A stretch of DNA of 64,000 bases from DATLGB01 sp037724045. Lineage in GTDB: Bacteria; Actinomycetota; Thermoleophilia; Solirubrobacterales; Solirubrobacteraceae. The position numbers and the translations under genes are program-made. Below the pieces are notes generated by a model. It did no database searches and had not been told where the DNA came from. It saw nothing but the letters and a program-made list of their open reading frames with translations. Below, one piece after another: positions 10,383-18,972 of the stretch. The stretch spans positions 1 to 64,000 of the forward strand of contig JBBJOW010000011.1 of NCBI GenBank assembly GCA_037724045.1, written 5' to 3'. How positions within the stretch are numbered: the first letter of the stretch is position 1; every line of letters begins with the position of its first letter.

Positions 10383-11356
10383 ACCTGGACCTCGACTCCA
10401 CAGGGCAGCTCGGCGAGATCCGCGCTCTGCCGGTGCACCTCTCGGACGCGCTGTGGCGAGTCGAGTCGGCGTCGATTGCCCCGTCGCGGTCGGCCGGGCT
10501 GGCCATCTGCGGCATGGGCGGTTCGGGCGTTGGGGCGTCGCTGGCCATCGGCGTGCTCGGCGAGCGTGCGCAGCGGCCCGTCGTCGCACTGCGCGGCTAC
10601 TCGCTGCCGGCCTGGGTGGGCGAGGACTGGACCGTGCTGCTGTCCTCCTACTCCGGAAACACGGAGGAGACGCTGGCCTGCTGGGACGCGGCGGCCCACA
10701 CGCGGCGGATCGTGGTCTCCACCGGCGGCGAGCTGGTGGAGCGCGCTCGCGAGGCCCGCGTCCCGGTCATCCCGCTGCCGGGCGGTTTTCAGCCTCGTGC
10801 CGCGGTGGGATACGCGACCGTCGTCGCCCTCGAGGTCGCTGCGCTCTGTGGGGCAACGGCATCATTGAGGGAGGAGATCGAGAGGGCCGCGGCGCTCCTT
10901 GCCTCCTTGGTTGATGCGGTTGATGGCGAGGCCCGTGAGCTCGCGGCCGTTCTGAAGGATTGCGTGCCGGTGTTCTGCGGCGCCGGCCTGACCGCGCCTG
11001 TCGCCTACCGCTGGAAGTGCCAGGTCAACGAGAACGCCAACCGGGCGGCGTTCTGGTCGGAGCTGCCCGAGTTCGACCACAACGAGATCGAGGGCTGGGG
11101 CGACCGCTCGGTCCTTGCGCCGGTCTTCCTCGAGGACGCGCAGGCGCCCGACCGCATCCGCCGCCGCTTCGACCTCACCGCCGACGTGATCGGCGGCGCG
11201 CACCGCATCACCACGCGCGGCGAGACACCGACGGAGCGCCTCATGTCGCTCGTCCTCCTTGGCGACCTCGTCTCCTTTCACCTCGCGGTCAACGACGGCA
11301 CCGACCCCGTCGCCATCCCCGCCCTCCAGCGCCTCAAAGCCGAGCTCTGCGACTAA
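10379..11356 (+). CDS. Bifunctional phosphoglucose/phosphomannose isomerase
   Basis: SIS-domain sugar-phosphate isomerase of 325 residues. The first SIS domain has ICGMGGSGVGASLA and the phosphate-binding SSYSGNTEETLA; the second has the NENANRAAFWSELPEFDHNE block, which carries catalytic residues of the archaeal/actinobacterial phosphoglucose/phosphomannose isomerase family. It would feed mannose 6-phosphate to GDP-mannose synthesis together with the pyrophosphorylase it overlaps (ATGA at 10379-10382). It ends a translationally coupled chain that starts at 5481, and a strong hairpin follows its stop. A phosphomannomutase is not in this window. Confidence 0.92.
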   Translation: MNLDLDSTGQLGEIRALPVHLSDALWRVESASIAPSRSAGLAICGMGGSGVGASLAIGVLGERAQRPVVALRGYSLPAWVGEDWTVLLSSYSGNTEETLACWDAAAHTRRIVVSTGGELVERAREARVPVIPLPGGFQPRAAVGYATVVALEVAALCGATASLREEIERAAALLASLVDAVDGEARELAAVLKDCVPVFCGAGLTAPVAYRWKCQVNENANRAAFWSELPEFDHNEIEGWGDRSVLAPVFLEDAQAPDRIRRRFDLTADVIGGAHRITTRGETPTERLMSLVLLGDLVSFHLAVNDGTDPVAIPALQRLKAELCD

Positions 11357-11374
11357 CACCCCCGATGGGGGTGT
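11356..11374 (+). terminator. Hairpin after the envelope-sugar operon
   Basis: Perfect 8-bp stem ACACCCCC/GGGGGTGT with a 3-base loop, beginning at the last base of the isomerase stop codon. No T-tract follows, so it is either a GC-type terminator or a 3'-end-protecting hairpin. It separates this operon from the aldehyde dehydrogenase gene. Confidence 0.6.
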
Positions 11375-11431
11375 AAATCGCAAAGCTCAGGTCAGTCCGA
11401 GGCGGTCGCGCAGATGGTGCCAAGCACCCCT

Positions 11432-11437
11432 TACGGT
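11432..11437 (+). promoter_or_regulatory. -10 element TACGGT, likely leaderless promoter of the aldehyde dehydrogenase
   Basis: TACGGT ends seven bases before ATG 11445, the spacing seen before many other genes here. It favours ATG 11445 over the nearby GTG 11439. No convincing -35 is seen. Confidence 0.45.
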
Positions 11438-11444
11438 GGTGCGC

Positions 11445-12989
11445 ATGCTCGCCGCCTCCATCGTCGACGGGTCACGGCGCGAAGAAGCCCCCGCCGGGAC
11501 CCAGCGCTCGACCAATCCCGCCAACACCAGCGAGCTGGTGGCGGAGGTCGCGCTCGGCGACGCTGCGACGTTCGTGGACGCCGCGCGCGCCGCCCGCGCC
11601 GCCCAGGCGCAGTGGCGAACCCTTCCCGCCCCCGCCCGCGGCCGGGTGATCGCCAACGTCGGCCGCCTCGTGGAGGCCAACAAGGAGTCGCTCGCCCGGC
11701 TCGTCACCCAGGAGATCGGCAAGCCGTACCCGGAGGCGCTCGGCGAGGTCCAGGAGATCGTCGACACCTGTGACTTCTTCCTTGGCGAGGGCCGGCGCCT
11801 GTACGGGCAGACGGTCCCGTCGGAGATGGGAGATAAGCAGCTCTTCACCTTCCGCGTGCCGGTCGGCGTCGCCGCGATCATCACCGCCGGCAACTTCCCG
11901 GTCGCCGTGCCCGCCTGGTACCTCGTGCCGGCGATCCTGTGCGGCAACGCGGTCGTCTGGAAGCCGGCGGAGTACGCGGCCGCCTGCGGGGACGCGCTGG
12001 CGCGGCTCTTTCACGCCGGCGGCGTGCCGGGCGGCGTGCTCAACCTCGTGCAGGCCTGCGGCGAGGTGACGTTCGCCGGGCTCGAGCAGTCGCTCGAAGA
12101 GGGGCTGGTCGACAAGGTGGGCTTCACCGGCTCGAGCGCCGTCGGCGCGGAGATCGGCGCGCTCTGCGGGCGCAACCTCCAGTCGCCGTGCCTGGAGCTC
12201 GGTGGCAAGAACCCGATGGTCGTGATGGCCGACGCCGACGTCGACCTCGCCGTCGAGGGCGCGCTGTTCGGTGGCTTCGGCACGGCCGGGCAGCGCTGCA
12301 CGTCGCTGGGCACCGCGATCGTCCACGAGTCCGTCCACGATGCGTTCGTGGAGCGCCTGGACCGGCGGCTACGCGACTCGGTGATCGGCGATCCCAGGCA
12401 GGACGTCCTCTACGGCCCGATGATCCACGAGCGCTTCGCCGAGCGCTTCGAGGAGTGGCTCGGGCTCATCGAGGACCGCCACACCGTGCTCGGCTCCGAC
12501 CATCGCGGCCGGATCACCGTCGACGCCCCGTGGCCGAACTTCTCCGGCGACGCGGAGGCCGGCCTGTACTACCACCCGGTCATCGTCGACGGGGTCACGC
12601 TCGACGACGCGATCTATGCGACGGAGACGTTCGGGCCGATCATCGGCGTGGCGAGGTTCGCGGACTTCGATGACGCGATGCACCTGGCCAACGACCACGG
12701 CTACGGCCTGTCGTCCTCGATCTACACGACGAACGCGCTGCACGCCTTCCGCTTCCGCGAGCGCGTGACGGCGGGGATGATCTCGGTCAACAACTCGACG
12801 TCGGGGGCGGAGGCGCACCTGCCCTTCGGCGGCAACGGCAAGTCGGGCAACGGCTCTCGCCAGTCCGGGATCTGGGTACTCGATCAGTTCACCCGCTGGC
12901 AGTCCATGAACTGGGACTACGCGGGCAAGCTGCAGAAGGCGCAGATGGACATTGACGAAATCCAAGGCGACAAGGAGTTCCGACTATGA
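11445..12989 (+). CDS. NAD(P)-dependent aldehyde dehydrogenase
   Basis: Oxidises an unidentified aldehyde to the acid; 514 residues. The catalytic Glu is in LELGGKNPM (Glu251) and the nucleophile in GTAGQRCTSLG (Cys285); the cofactor-binding segment ITAGNFPVAVPAW and the C-terminal PFGGNGKSGNG are also present. A roughly 25-residue C-terminal extension follows the usual end. It resembles broad actinobacterial ALDH families rather than one assigned substrate class, so semialdehyde specificity cannot be read out. It overlaps the small downstream gene by ATGA and looks like an independent transcription unit. Confidence 0.93.
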   Translation: MLAASIVDGSRREEAPAGTQRSTNPANTSELVAEVALGDAATFVDAARAARAAQAQWRTLPAPARGRVIANVGRLVEANKESLARLVTQEIGKPYPEALGEVQEIVDTCDFFLGEGRRLYGQTVPSEMGDKQLFTFRVPVGVAAIITAGNFPVAVPAWYLVPAILCGNAVVWKPAEYAAACGDALARLFHAGGVPGGVLNLVQACGEVTFAGLEQSLEEGLVDKVGFTGSSAVGAEIGALCGRNLQSPCLELGGKNPMVVMADADVDLAVEGALFGGFGTAGQRCTSLGTAIVHESVHDAFVERLDRRLRDSVIGDPRQDVLYGPMIHERFAERFEEWLGLIEDRHTVLGSDHRGRITVDAPWPNFSGDAEAGLYYHPVIVDGVTLDDAIYATETFGPIIGVARFADFDDAMHLANDHGYGLSSSIYTTNALHAFRFRERVTAGMISVNNSTSGAEAHLPFGGNGKSGNGSRQSGIWVLDQFTRWQSMNWDYAGKLQKAQMDIDEIQGDKEFRL

Positions 12990-13303
12990 GCGGATTGATC
13001 GGCAAGGCGATGAGGTTGGCCAAGACCAAGCAGGGCCAGGAGGCGCTGGAGAAGGTCCAGAAGTACGCGAAGTCCCCCGAGGCCAAGGAGCGCATCGAGG
13101 GCATCAAGGGCAAGGTGTCGGGGAAGAAGGACGACGCTGACGCCTCGCCGACGCCCGTGGCCAAGCCGCCGGCGGCCACGACGCCCGAGCCTGCGCCCGC
13201 CCCGGTCGTGGATGCGAGCGCCACCCCGAAGCCCGACCCGAATGCGCCTAGCCCTAGCGGGGGCACCGGTACCAGCGGGGGGACGTCGTCGGCGGGGGCG
13301 TGA
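12986..13303 (+). CDS. Small protein with helical basic N-terminus and Pro/Ala/Thr tail
   Basis: A 105-residue protein of unknown function. The first 50 residues are a Lys-rich, probably helical segment (LAKTKQGQEALEKVQKYAKS); the remainder is low-complexity Pro, Ala, Thr, Ser and Gly. No signal peptide or membrane segment is visible. It overlaps the aldehyde dehydrogenase stop as ATGA, so it is probably co-translated with it. Its last 50 bases overlap the tail of the convergent ThDP-enzyme gene. The low-complexity tail could be poorly conserved. No family is assigned. Confidence 0.6.
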   Translation: MSGLIGKAMRLAKTKQGQEALEKVQKYAKSPEAKERIEGIKGKVSGKKDDADASPTPVAKPPAATTPEPAPAPVVDASATPKPDPNAPSPSGGTGTSGGTSSAGA

Positions 13304-14213
13304 GCGCCTCTGCCTTCGCGACCAGGACGCTCGGTGCGGGATCGGAGACGTGCTCGGCGAGCGCGGCGCCGAAGTCGTCGTCGAGCCCGTCGACCGTCTG
13401 CGCGCGCACGCCGAAGGACTCGGCGAGTGCGGCGAAGTCCGGCGAGCGCAGGTCGACGCCGAAGCGCGGCTCGCCCGCGACGTCCTGGTCGTAGCGCAGC
13501 ATCCCGTACCCGCCGTCGTCCACGATCACCGTCGTGAGCGGGATCTGCTCCTGGGCGACGGTGGCGAGTTCCCCGCACGCGAACAGGAAGCCGCCGTCAC
13601 CGCACAGGGCGACGGTCGGCGTCGGATCGGCCAGCGCCGCGCCGATCCCGGCCGGGAACGCGAACCCCAGCGTGCCCCAGCCGACGGGGTAGAGCAGCTT
13701 GCGCGGCGCGGCGAACGGATGGAACCCGGCGGTCCAGTAGCCCGGGATGCACATGTCGCAGACGACCGTCGCGTCGTCGGGCAGGGCGAACTGCAGCGCG
13801 TCGAGGAAGCGCAGCGCGCGGGGATCGAGGTCGCGGCACGCGGCGGTGCGCACGGCGCCCAGGTCCGCCCACGGCTCACCTTCGCCCGCGTACGCGGCCA
13901 CCACCTCATGGGCCTCATAGTTCGGGCCGGTGGCATCGATGGCGACGAGCTTCCGCGGCGGCGGCTGCTGCCAGTTCTGGGTGTTCATGCCGTCGAACTG
14001 CGCGCCGAAGGCGACCACGACGTCGGCCTGATCCCACAGCGCGCCGACGGCGGGGACGTGCGGCGGGAAGCCGACGCGCAGGGGATGGCCGAGCGGCATC
14101 ACGCCGCGCCCGCCGTAGGTCTCGATGACGGGTGCGCCCAGACGCTCGGCGTGTTCGACGACCTCCTCACGACGGTCGGGATCCTCGACCCAGATGAGGT
14201 GCTCCGCGCTCAT
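13254..14213 (-). CDS. ThDP-dependent enzyme, central and C-terminal (ThDP-binding) part
   Basis: Second half of an acetolactate-synthase-like enzyme, 319 residues. The central domain (AERLGAPVIETYGGRG) and the C-terminal pyrophosphate domain with the ThDP/Mg motif GDGGFLFACGEL...DDGGYGM are present. The activating Glu lies in the upstream gene, with which this start forms an ATGA overlap (14210-14213). In single-chain homologues about 30 linker residues would lie between the two parts; here they are absent. Substrate is unknown; a 2-oxoacid decarboxylase or carboligase is likely. The 3' end overlaps the convergent small gene by 50 bases. Confidence 0.8.
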   Translation of the reverse strand: MSAEHLIWVEDPDRREEVVEHAERLGAPVIETYGGRGVMPLGHPLRVGFPPHVPAVGALWDQADVVVAFGAQFDGMNTQNWQQPPPRKLVAIDATGPNYEAHEVVAAYAGEGEPWADLGAVRTAACRDLDPRALRFLDALQFALPDDATVVCDMCIPGYWTAGFHPFAAPRKLLYPVGWGTLGFAFPAGIGAALADPTPTVALCGDGGFLFACGELATVAQEQIPLTTVIVDDGGYGMLRYDQDVAGEPRFGVDLRSPDFAALAESFGVRAQTVDGLDDDFGAALAEHVSDPAPSVLVAKAEALTPPPTTSPRWYRCPR

Positions 14214-14698
14214 CGCAGGAGGTCCGTGGCGACCTCGAGGTACACCGGCCGGTCGGTCGCGGCAGCGAGCGCGTCGTCGATCGCGTCCGGGCCGGAGAAG
14301 CTCGCCTTGACCACCGGCGCGAACATCGCCGCCTGCCCGTCGGTCTCGTGCAGCACGCCGCGGTAGACGCCGGCGCGGCGCAGCGTGCTCGGGATGTCGG
14401 TGGCGATGACCAGGATCGGCGAGCGCGACGCCCACGCCTCGCCGACGGCACCGAGCGTGTTCGCGGCGCCAGGGCCGGTCGTGGTGATCGCGACGCCGAC
14501 GTGTCCGGTCGACCGTGCGTACCCGTCGGCGGCGTAGGCGGCGGCCTGCTCGTGGCGCACGCCGACGAGCCGGATCGGCGACTCCTGCAGCGACTCCCAC
14601 AACGCGAGGTTGTGCACACCGGGAAGCCCGAAGCACACCTCGACCCCGGCTCTCTCGAGCGCGCCCACGATCCGCTCGGCACCCGTCACGACCGGCAA
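14210..14698 (-). CDS. ThDP-dependent enzyme, N-terminal (pyrimidine-binding) domain
   Basis: A 162-residue stand-alone N-terminal domain of a ThDP enzyme. It has the GLPGVHNLALWESL entry motif and the catalytic Glu in VRHEQAAAYAADGYAR, then ITTTGPGAANTLGAVGEAW. It ends exactly after the domain, at a stop overlapping the next start as ATGA. Separate alpha and beta chains are known for ThDP enzymes such as sulfopyruvate decarboxylase, so a heteromeric enzyme is plausible; decay of a single gene is the alternative. TTG 14698 gives the fullest N-terminus; GTG 14689 is an alternative start. Confidence 0.78.
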   Translation of the reverse strand: MPVVTGAERIVGALERAGVEVCFGLPGVHNLALWESLQESPIRLVGVRHEQAAAYAADGYARSTGHVGVAITTTGPGAANTLGAVGEAWASRSPILVIATDIPSTLRRAGVYRGVLHETDGQAAMFAPVVKASFSGPDAIDDALAAATDRPVYLEVATDLLR

Positions 14699-14713
14699 GC
14701 TACCGGTCCCGCC

Positions 14714-14748
14714 AACCTTGACACAGTCGTGTCAAGGTTTGCTAGCCT
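14714..14748 (+). promoter_or_regulatory. MerR-type promoter with 19-bp spacer and perfect operator dyad
   Basis: -35 TTGACA (14718-14723) and -10 TAGCCT (14743-14748) are separated by 19 bases, the overlong spacing typical of MerR-regulated promoters. The dyad AACCTTGACAC-N4-GTGTCAAGGTT (14714-14739) is perfect over 11 bp per arm and starts at the -35. It lies between the MerR gene (14764) and the divergent ThDP-enzyme gene (14698). Confidence 0.85.
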
Positions 14749-14763
14749 CAAGACATCGAGGCA

Positions 14764-15128
14764 TTGACCATCCACCAGGCTGCGGAGACGACCGGATGGT
14801 CGTCACGCATGCTGCGCTACATCGAGCGCGTGGGGCTCATCGAGCCTCCGCGCACCGGCGCCGGCTACCGCCTGTACGGACCGGCCGAGCTGCAGCGCCT
14901 GCGCACGTTGCGAGAGCTGCTCGAGGCGCACGAGATCGGGCTCTCCGATATCGCGTTCGCCCACCGGATGCGCGGCGACGACGCACTGCGGGCCGCAACC
15001 GAAGCGTGGCTCGCGGCCGAGGCCGAGCGTCCCGTCGAGGTGCCCGCGCGCGACTGGCTGCGCTGGGAGCAGGACAAGCACGAGCGGCTCCTGGAAGCTG
15101 CGACACCCACCCTGGAGGCAACACCCGC

Positions 15129-15132
<4 letters not shown>
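14764..15132 (+). CDS. MerR-family transcriptional regulator
   Basis: A 122-residue MerR regulator. The winged-helix domain occupies residues 1-70 (IHQAAETTGWSSRMLRYIERVGLI, with the wing GAGYRLYG), followed by a short helical region without an evident cysteine metal site. The TTG start gives the standard MerR N-terminus and a GAGG ribosome site lies just before it. It overlaps the S-adenosylhomocysteine hydrolase start as ATGA, and its own promoter carries a textbook MerR operator. I infer autoregulation and control of the methyl-cycle genes, perhaps sensing S-adenosylhomocysteine, homocysteine or adenosine; the ligand is unknown. Confidence 0.9.
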
Positions 15133-16550
<1,418 letters not shown>

Positions 16551-16593
16551 CCCCGCCCAGGGCCACGCGCGGATCGAGTGGGCGGACGGGCAG

Positions 16594-17703
16594 ATGCCCG
16601 TCCTGCGCTCGATCCGCGAGCGTTTCGCACGCGAGCGCCCCCTCGAGGGGGTTCGCGTCGCCGCCTGCCTGCACGTGACCGCCGAGACGGCATGCCTGGT
16701 GCGGGCCCTCGAGGCCGGCGGGGCCCAGGTCGCGCTGTGTGCGGCCAACCCGTTCTCGACGCAGGACGACGTCGCCGAGGCGCTCGGCATCACCGCCCGT
16801 CGCGGACAGCCCGCCGACCTCGACGCGGCCCTCGATCCGCTTCCGCAGCTCACCCTCGACGACGGCGCCGATCTCATCTCGCTCCTCCACGACTCGGGCC
16901 GCGCCGCGTCGTTGCGCGGTGGCACGGAGGAGACCACCACAGGGCTCGTGCGGGTCCGCCGGCTCGCGCTCGAATGCCCCGTGATCGCGGTCAACGAGGC
17001 GCGCACGGAGCGGCTCTTCAACGATCATTACGGCACCGGGCAGTCGGCACTCGACGGGATCCTGCGTGCCACCAACCTCCTGATCGCCGGCAAGACGATC
17101 GTCGTCCTCGGGTACGGGGAGACGGGCCGCGGGATCGCCGACCGTGCCCGCGGCGCCGGCGCTCAGGTGCTCGTCTGCGAGGTCGACCCGATGCGCGCGC
17201 TCGAGGCGCAGATGGAGGGCTTCGGGGTGATGCCCGCGCTGGAGGCGGCGGCGCGCGGCGACGTCTTCGTCACCGTGACCGGATGCAAGGACGTCCTGCG
17301 CGGCGAGCACTTCGCTCGCATGAAGGACGGGGCCGTGCTCGCCAACGCCGGCCACTTCGACGTCGAGATCGCGCAGCACGAGCTCGGGGAGAAGGCCGTC
17401 GAGGTGCTTCCGCTCGTCACCCAGTACACCCTCGCCGACGGCCGGCGGCTGCACCTGCTCGCCGAGGGGCGCGTGGTCAACCTCGCCGCGGGGGAGGGGC
17501 ACCCCGCGGAGATCATGGACCTCTCGTTCGCCAACCAGGCGCTCGCCGCCGAGTACCTGGTCACGGGCGACCTGCCGCCCGGCGTCCATCCCGTGCCGCT
17601 GGACATCGACCGCGACATCGCGCGCCTCAAGCTCGCGTCACTCGGCGTGGGCATCGACGAGCTCACGCCCGCCCAGCGGGACTACCTGGTGTCCTGGGGC
17701 TGA
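16594..17703 (+). CDS. Archaeal-type S-adenosylhomocysteine hydrolase paralogue
   Basis: A second SAH-hydrolase-family protein (369 residues from this ATG). Its blocks match the short archaeal/thermophile class: NPFSTQDDVAEAL, GGTEETTTGLVR, GTGQSALDGILRATNLLIAGK, VVLGYGETGRGIA and a C-terminus ending at PAQRDYLVSWG, without the bacterial KSDHYRY tail. Codons in the same frame just upstream (16561-16593) encode GHARIEWADGQ, which resembles the IEW-x(3)-MPVL lead-in of archaeal homologues, yet no ATG, GTG or TTG precedes it. The true start is therefore doubtful. It may act on S-inosylhomocysteine or another SAH analogue; this is inference. Confidence 0.85.
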   Translation: MPVLRSIRERFARERPLEGVRVAACLHVTAETACLVRALEAGGAQVALCAANPFSTQDDVAEALGITARRGQPADLDAALDPLPQLTLDDGADLISLLHDSGRAASLRGGTEETTTGLVRVRRLALECPVIAVNEARTERLFNDHYGTGQSALDGILRATNLLIAGKTIVVLGYGETGRGIADRARGAGAQVLVCEVDPMRALEAQMEGFGVMPALEAAARGDVFVTVTGCKDVLRGEHFARMKDGAVLANAGHFDVEIAQHELGEKAVEVLPLVTQYTLADGRRLHLLAEGRVVNLAAGEGHPAEIMDLSFANQALAAEYLVTGDLPPGVHPVPLDIDRDIARLKLASLGVGIDELTPAQRDYLVSWG

Positions 17704-18959
17704 ACCACGAGCAGGGCGATGTCGTCGCTCAGTGGGCCGCCGGTGTGGGCCCGCACCGCCGCCTCGATGTGCTCGGCGATCGCCTCGGCGCCGGCCGGCG
17801 CCGCTGAAAGCAACTCGTGCAGGCGCTGCTCGCCGAGCACGGTCTCACCGCGGGCCTCGGTGACGCCGTCGGTGTAGAGCAGGAGCGTGTCGCCGGGCTG
17901 TAGGCGCACCTTCACGGTCTGCAGCCGCGGGTCGGCGACGAGCCCGAGCAGGGTGCCGCCGACCACGATCTCGGTGACGGTCCCGTCGGCGCGGCGCAAC
18001 AGCGGCAACGGGTGCCCGGCCGAGCTGAGGTCGAGTTCGGTCTGCTGGTCGTCGGTGTGCAGCAGCCCGAACTGGGCGGAGAGGAACAGCGACTCGGGCA
18101 GGTCCGCGCCCGCCATCACCTGGTTGAGCAGTGCCAGCACGCTCGACGGGTCGCCGTCGGCGCGCGCCGCGGCGCGGATCGTGTGGCGAGCCATCGACGT
18201 CACCTTGGCCGCCTCGACGCCCTTCCCGCAGACGTCTCCGATCGCGATGCCCCAGCAGCCCTCGCCCAGGGAGAACACGTCGTAGAAGTCGCCGACGACG
18301 TCCGTGCCGGCGCCGGCCGGCGCGTAGCGGGCGGCGACGTCGACGCCGGGGACGGCCGGCAGCCGCGGCGGGAGCAGGCTCGCCTGCAGCGACCGCGCCA
18401 GCGCGTCGGCGGCGTCGCGCGCCTCGCGCTCGGCGGCGATCGCGGTGCGCAGCCGGATCTCACGCGACGCGGACTCGGCCAGGGTCTCGAGCACGCGCTC
18501 GTCCTGGGCGGTCCACTCGCGCGTGCGGGTGTCCACCACGCAGAAGGTGCCGAGCACCTCGCCATGGGCGCCGAAGACCGGGTAGCCGGCCCACGCCTCC
18601 ACGCCCATGGCCTCGATGGAGGGGTTGTCGCGCGTGCGCGAATCGGCACGCGTGTCTCCCACGATCAGCTTCTCGCCGGACCCGACGACGTACTGGCAGA
18701 AGGACTCCTCGACGGTGTTCTGCCGATCGTCGACGTTGTCGCCGGCGATGCCGACACCGATGCAGCTCTTCCAGAAGGAGCGCTGCTCGTCGACGATGGT
18801 CACGAAGGCGAAGGGCGCGTCCAGAAGTGCGCCGGCGGCCTCGGCGAGGCGGTCGAACGCCGCCTCGGCGGGCGTGTCGAGCAGACCGGTGTCACGGACC
18901 GCTGCGAGCCTGGTTGCGTCGAAGATCGCGGCTGGGACGCCCACTACGGCTCCGAACAC
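17682..18959 (-). CDS. GAF-domain PP2C (SpoIIE/RsbU-type) serine phosphatase
   Basis: A 425-residue soluble phosphatase. Residues 15-170 form a GAF sensor domain (FAFVTIVDEQRSFWKS). After a short coiled linker comes the SpoIIE/RsbU catalytic domain from about residue 195, with the metal-binding Asp residues in VVGDFYDVF, IGDVCGKG, LLYTDGVTEAR and LSDDIALLVV. Such enzymes normally dephosphorylate an anti-anti-sigma factor (STAS protein); none is encoded nearby, so the partner is unknown. GTG 18959 lies only 13 bases from the divergent UGPase start. The 3' end overlaps the convergent hydrolase paralogue by 22 bases. Confidence 0.93.
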   Translation of the reverse strand: MFGAVVGVPAAIFDATRLAAVRDTGLLDTPAEAAFDRLAEAAGALLDAPFAFVTIVDEQRSFWKSCIGVGIAGDNVDDRQNTVEESFCQYVVGSGEKLIVGDTRADSRTRDNPSIEAMGVEAWAGYPVFGAHGEVLGTFCVVDTRTREWTAQDERVLETLAESASREIRLRTAIAAEREARDAADALARSLQASLLPPRLPAVPGVDVAARYAPAGAGTDVVGDFYDVFSLGEGCWGIAIGDVCGKGVEAAKVTSMARHTIRAAARADGDPSSVLALLNQVMAGADLPESLFLSAQFGLLHTDDQQTELDLSSAGHPLPLLRRADGTVTEIVVGGTLLGLVADPRLQTVKVRLQPGDTLLLYTDGVTEARGETVLGEQRLHELLSAAPAGAEAIAEHIEAAVRAHTGGPLSDDIALLVVQPQDTR

Positions 18960-18965
18960 TACCCT
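18960..18965 (+). promoter_or_regulatory. -10 element TACCCT, likely leaderless promoter of UGPase
   Basis: TACCCT ends seven bases before GTG 18973. It lies in the 13-base gap between two divergent genes, so the upstream promoter bases must sit inside the phosphatase gene. Confidence 0.45.
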
Positions 18966-18972
18966 CGCGCCC

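Noticed and set aside
11416..11442. GGTGC, GCACC and GGTGC arranged so that two mutually exclusive hairpins could form before the aldehyde dehydrogenase, like an attenuator.
   Set aside because: The -10-like TACGGT at 11432-11437 predicts transcription starting at the ATG, so most of the segment would not be in the RNA; the stems are only 5 bp.
13254..14636. Reading the C-terminal ThDP frame as starting at 14636 (460 residues).
   Set aside because: The added N-terminal 140 residues are an Arg-rich out-of-frame shadow of the N-terminal domain gene; homology begins at ATG 14213.
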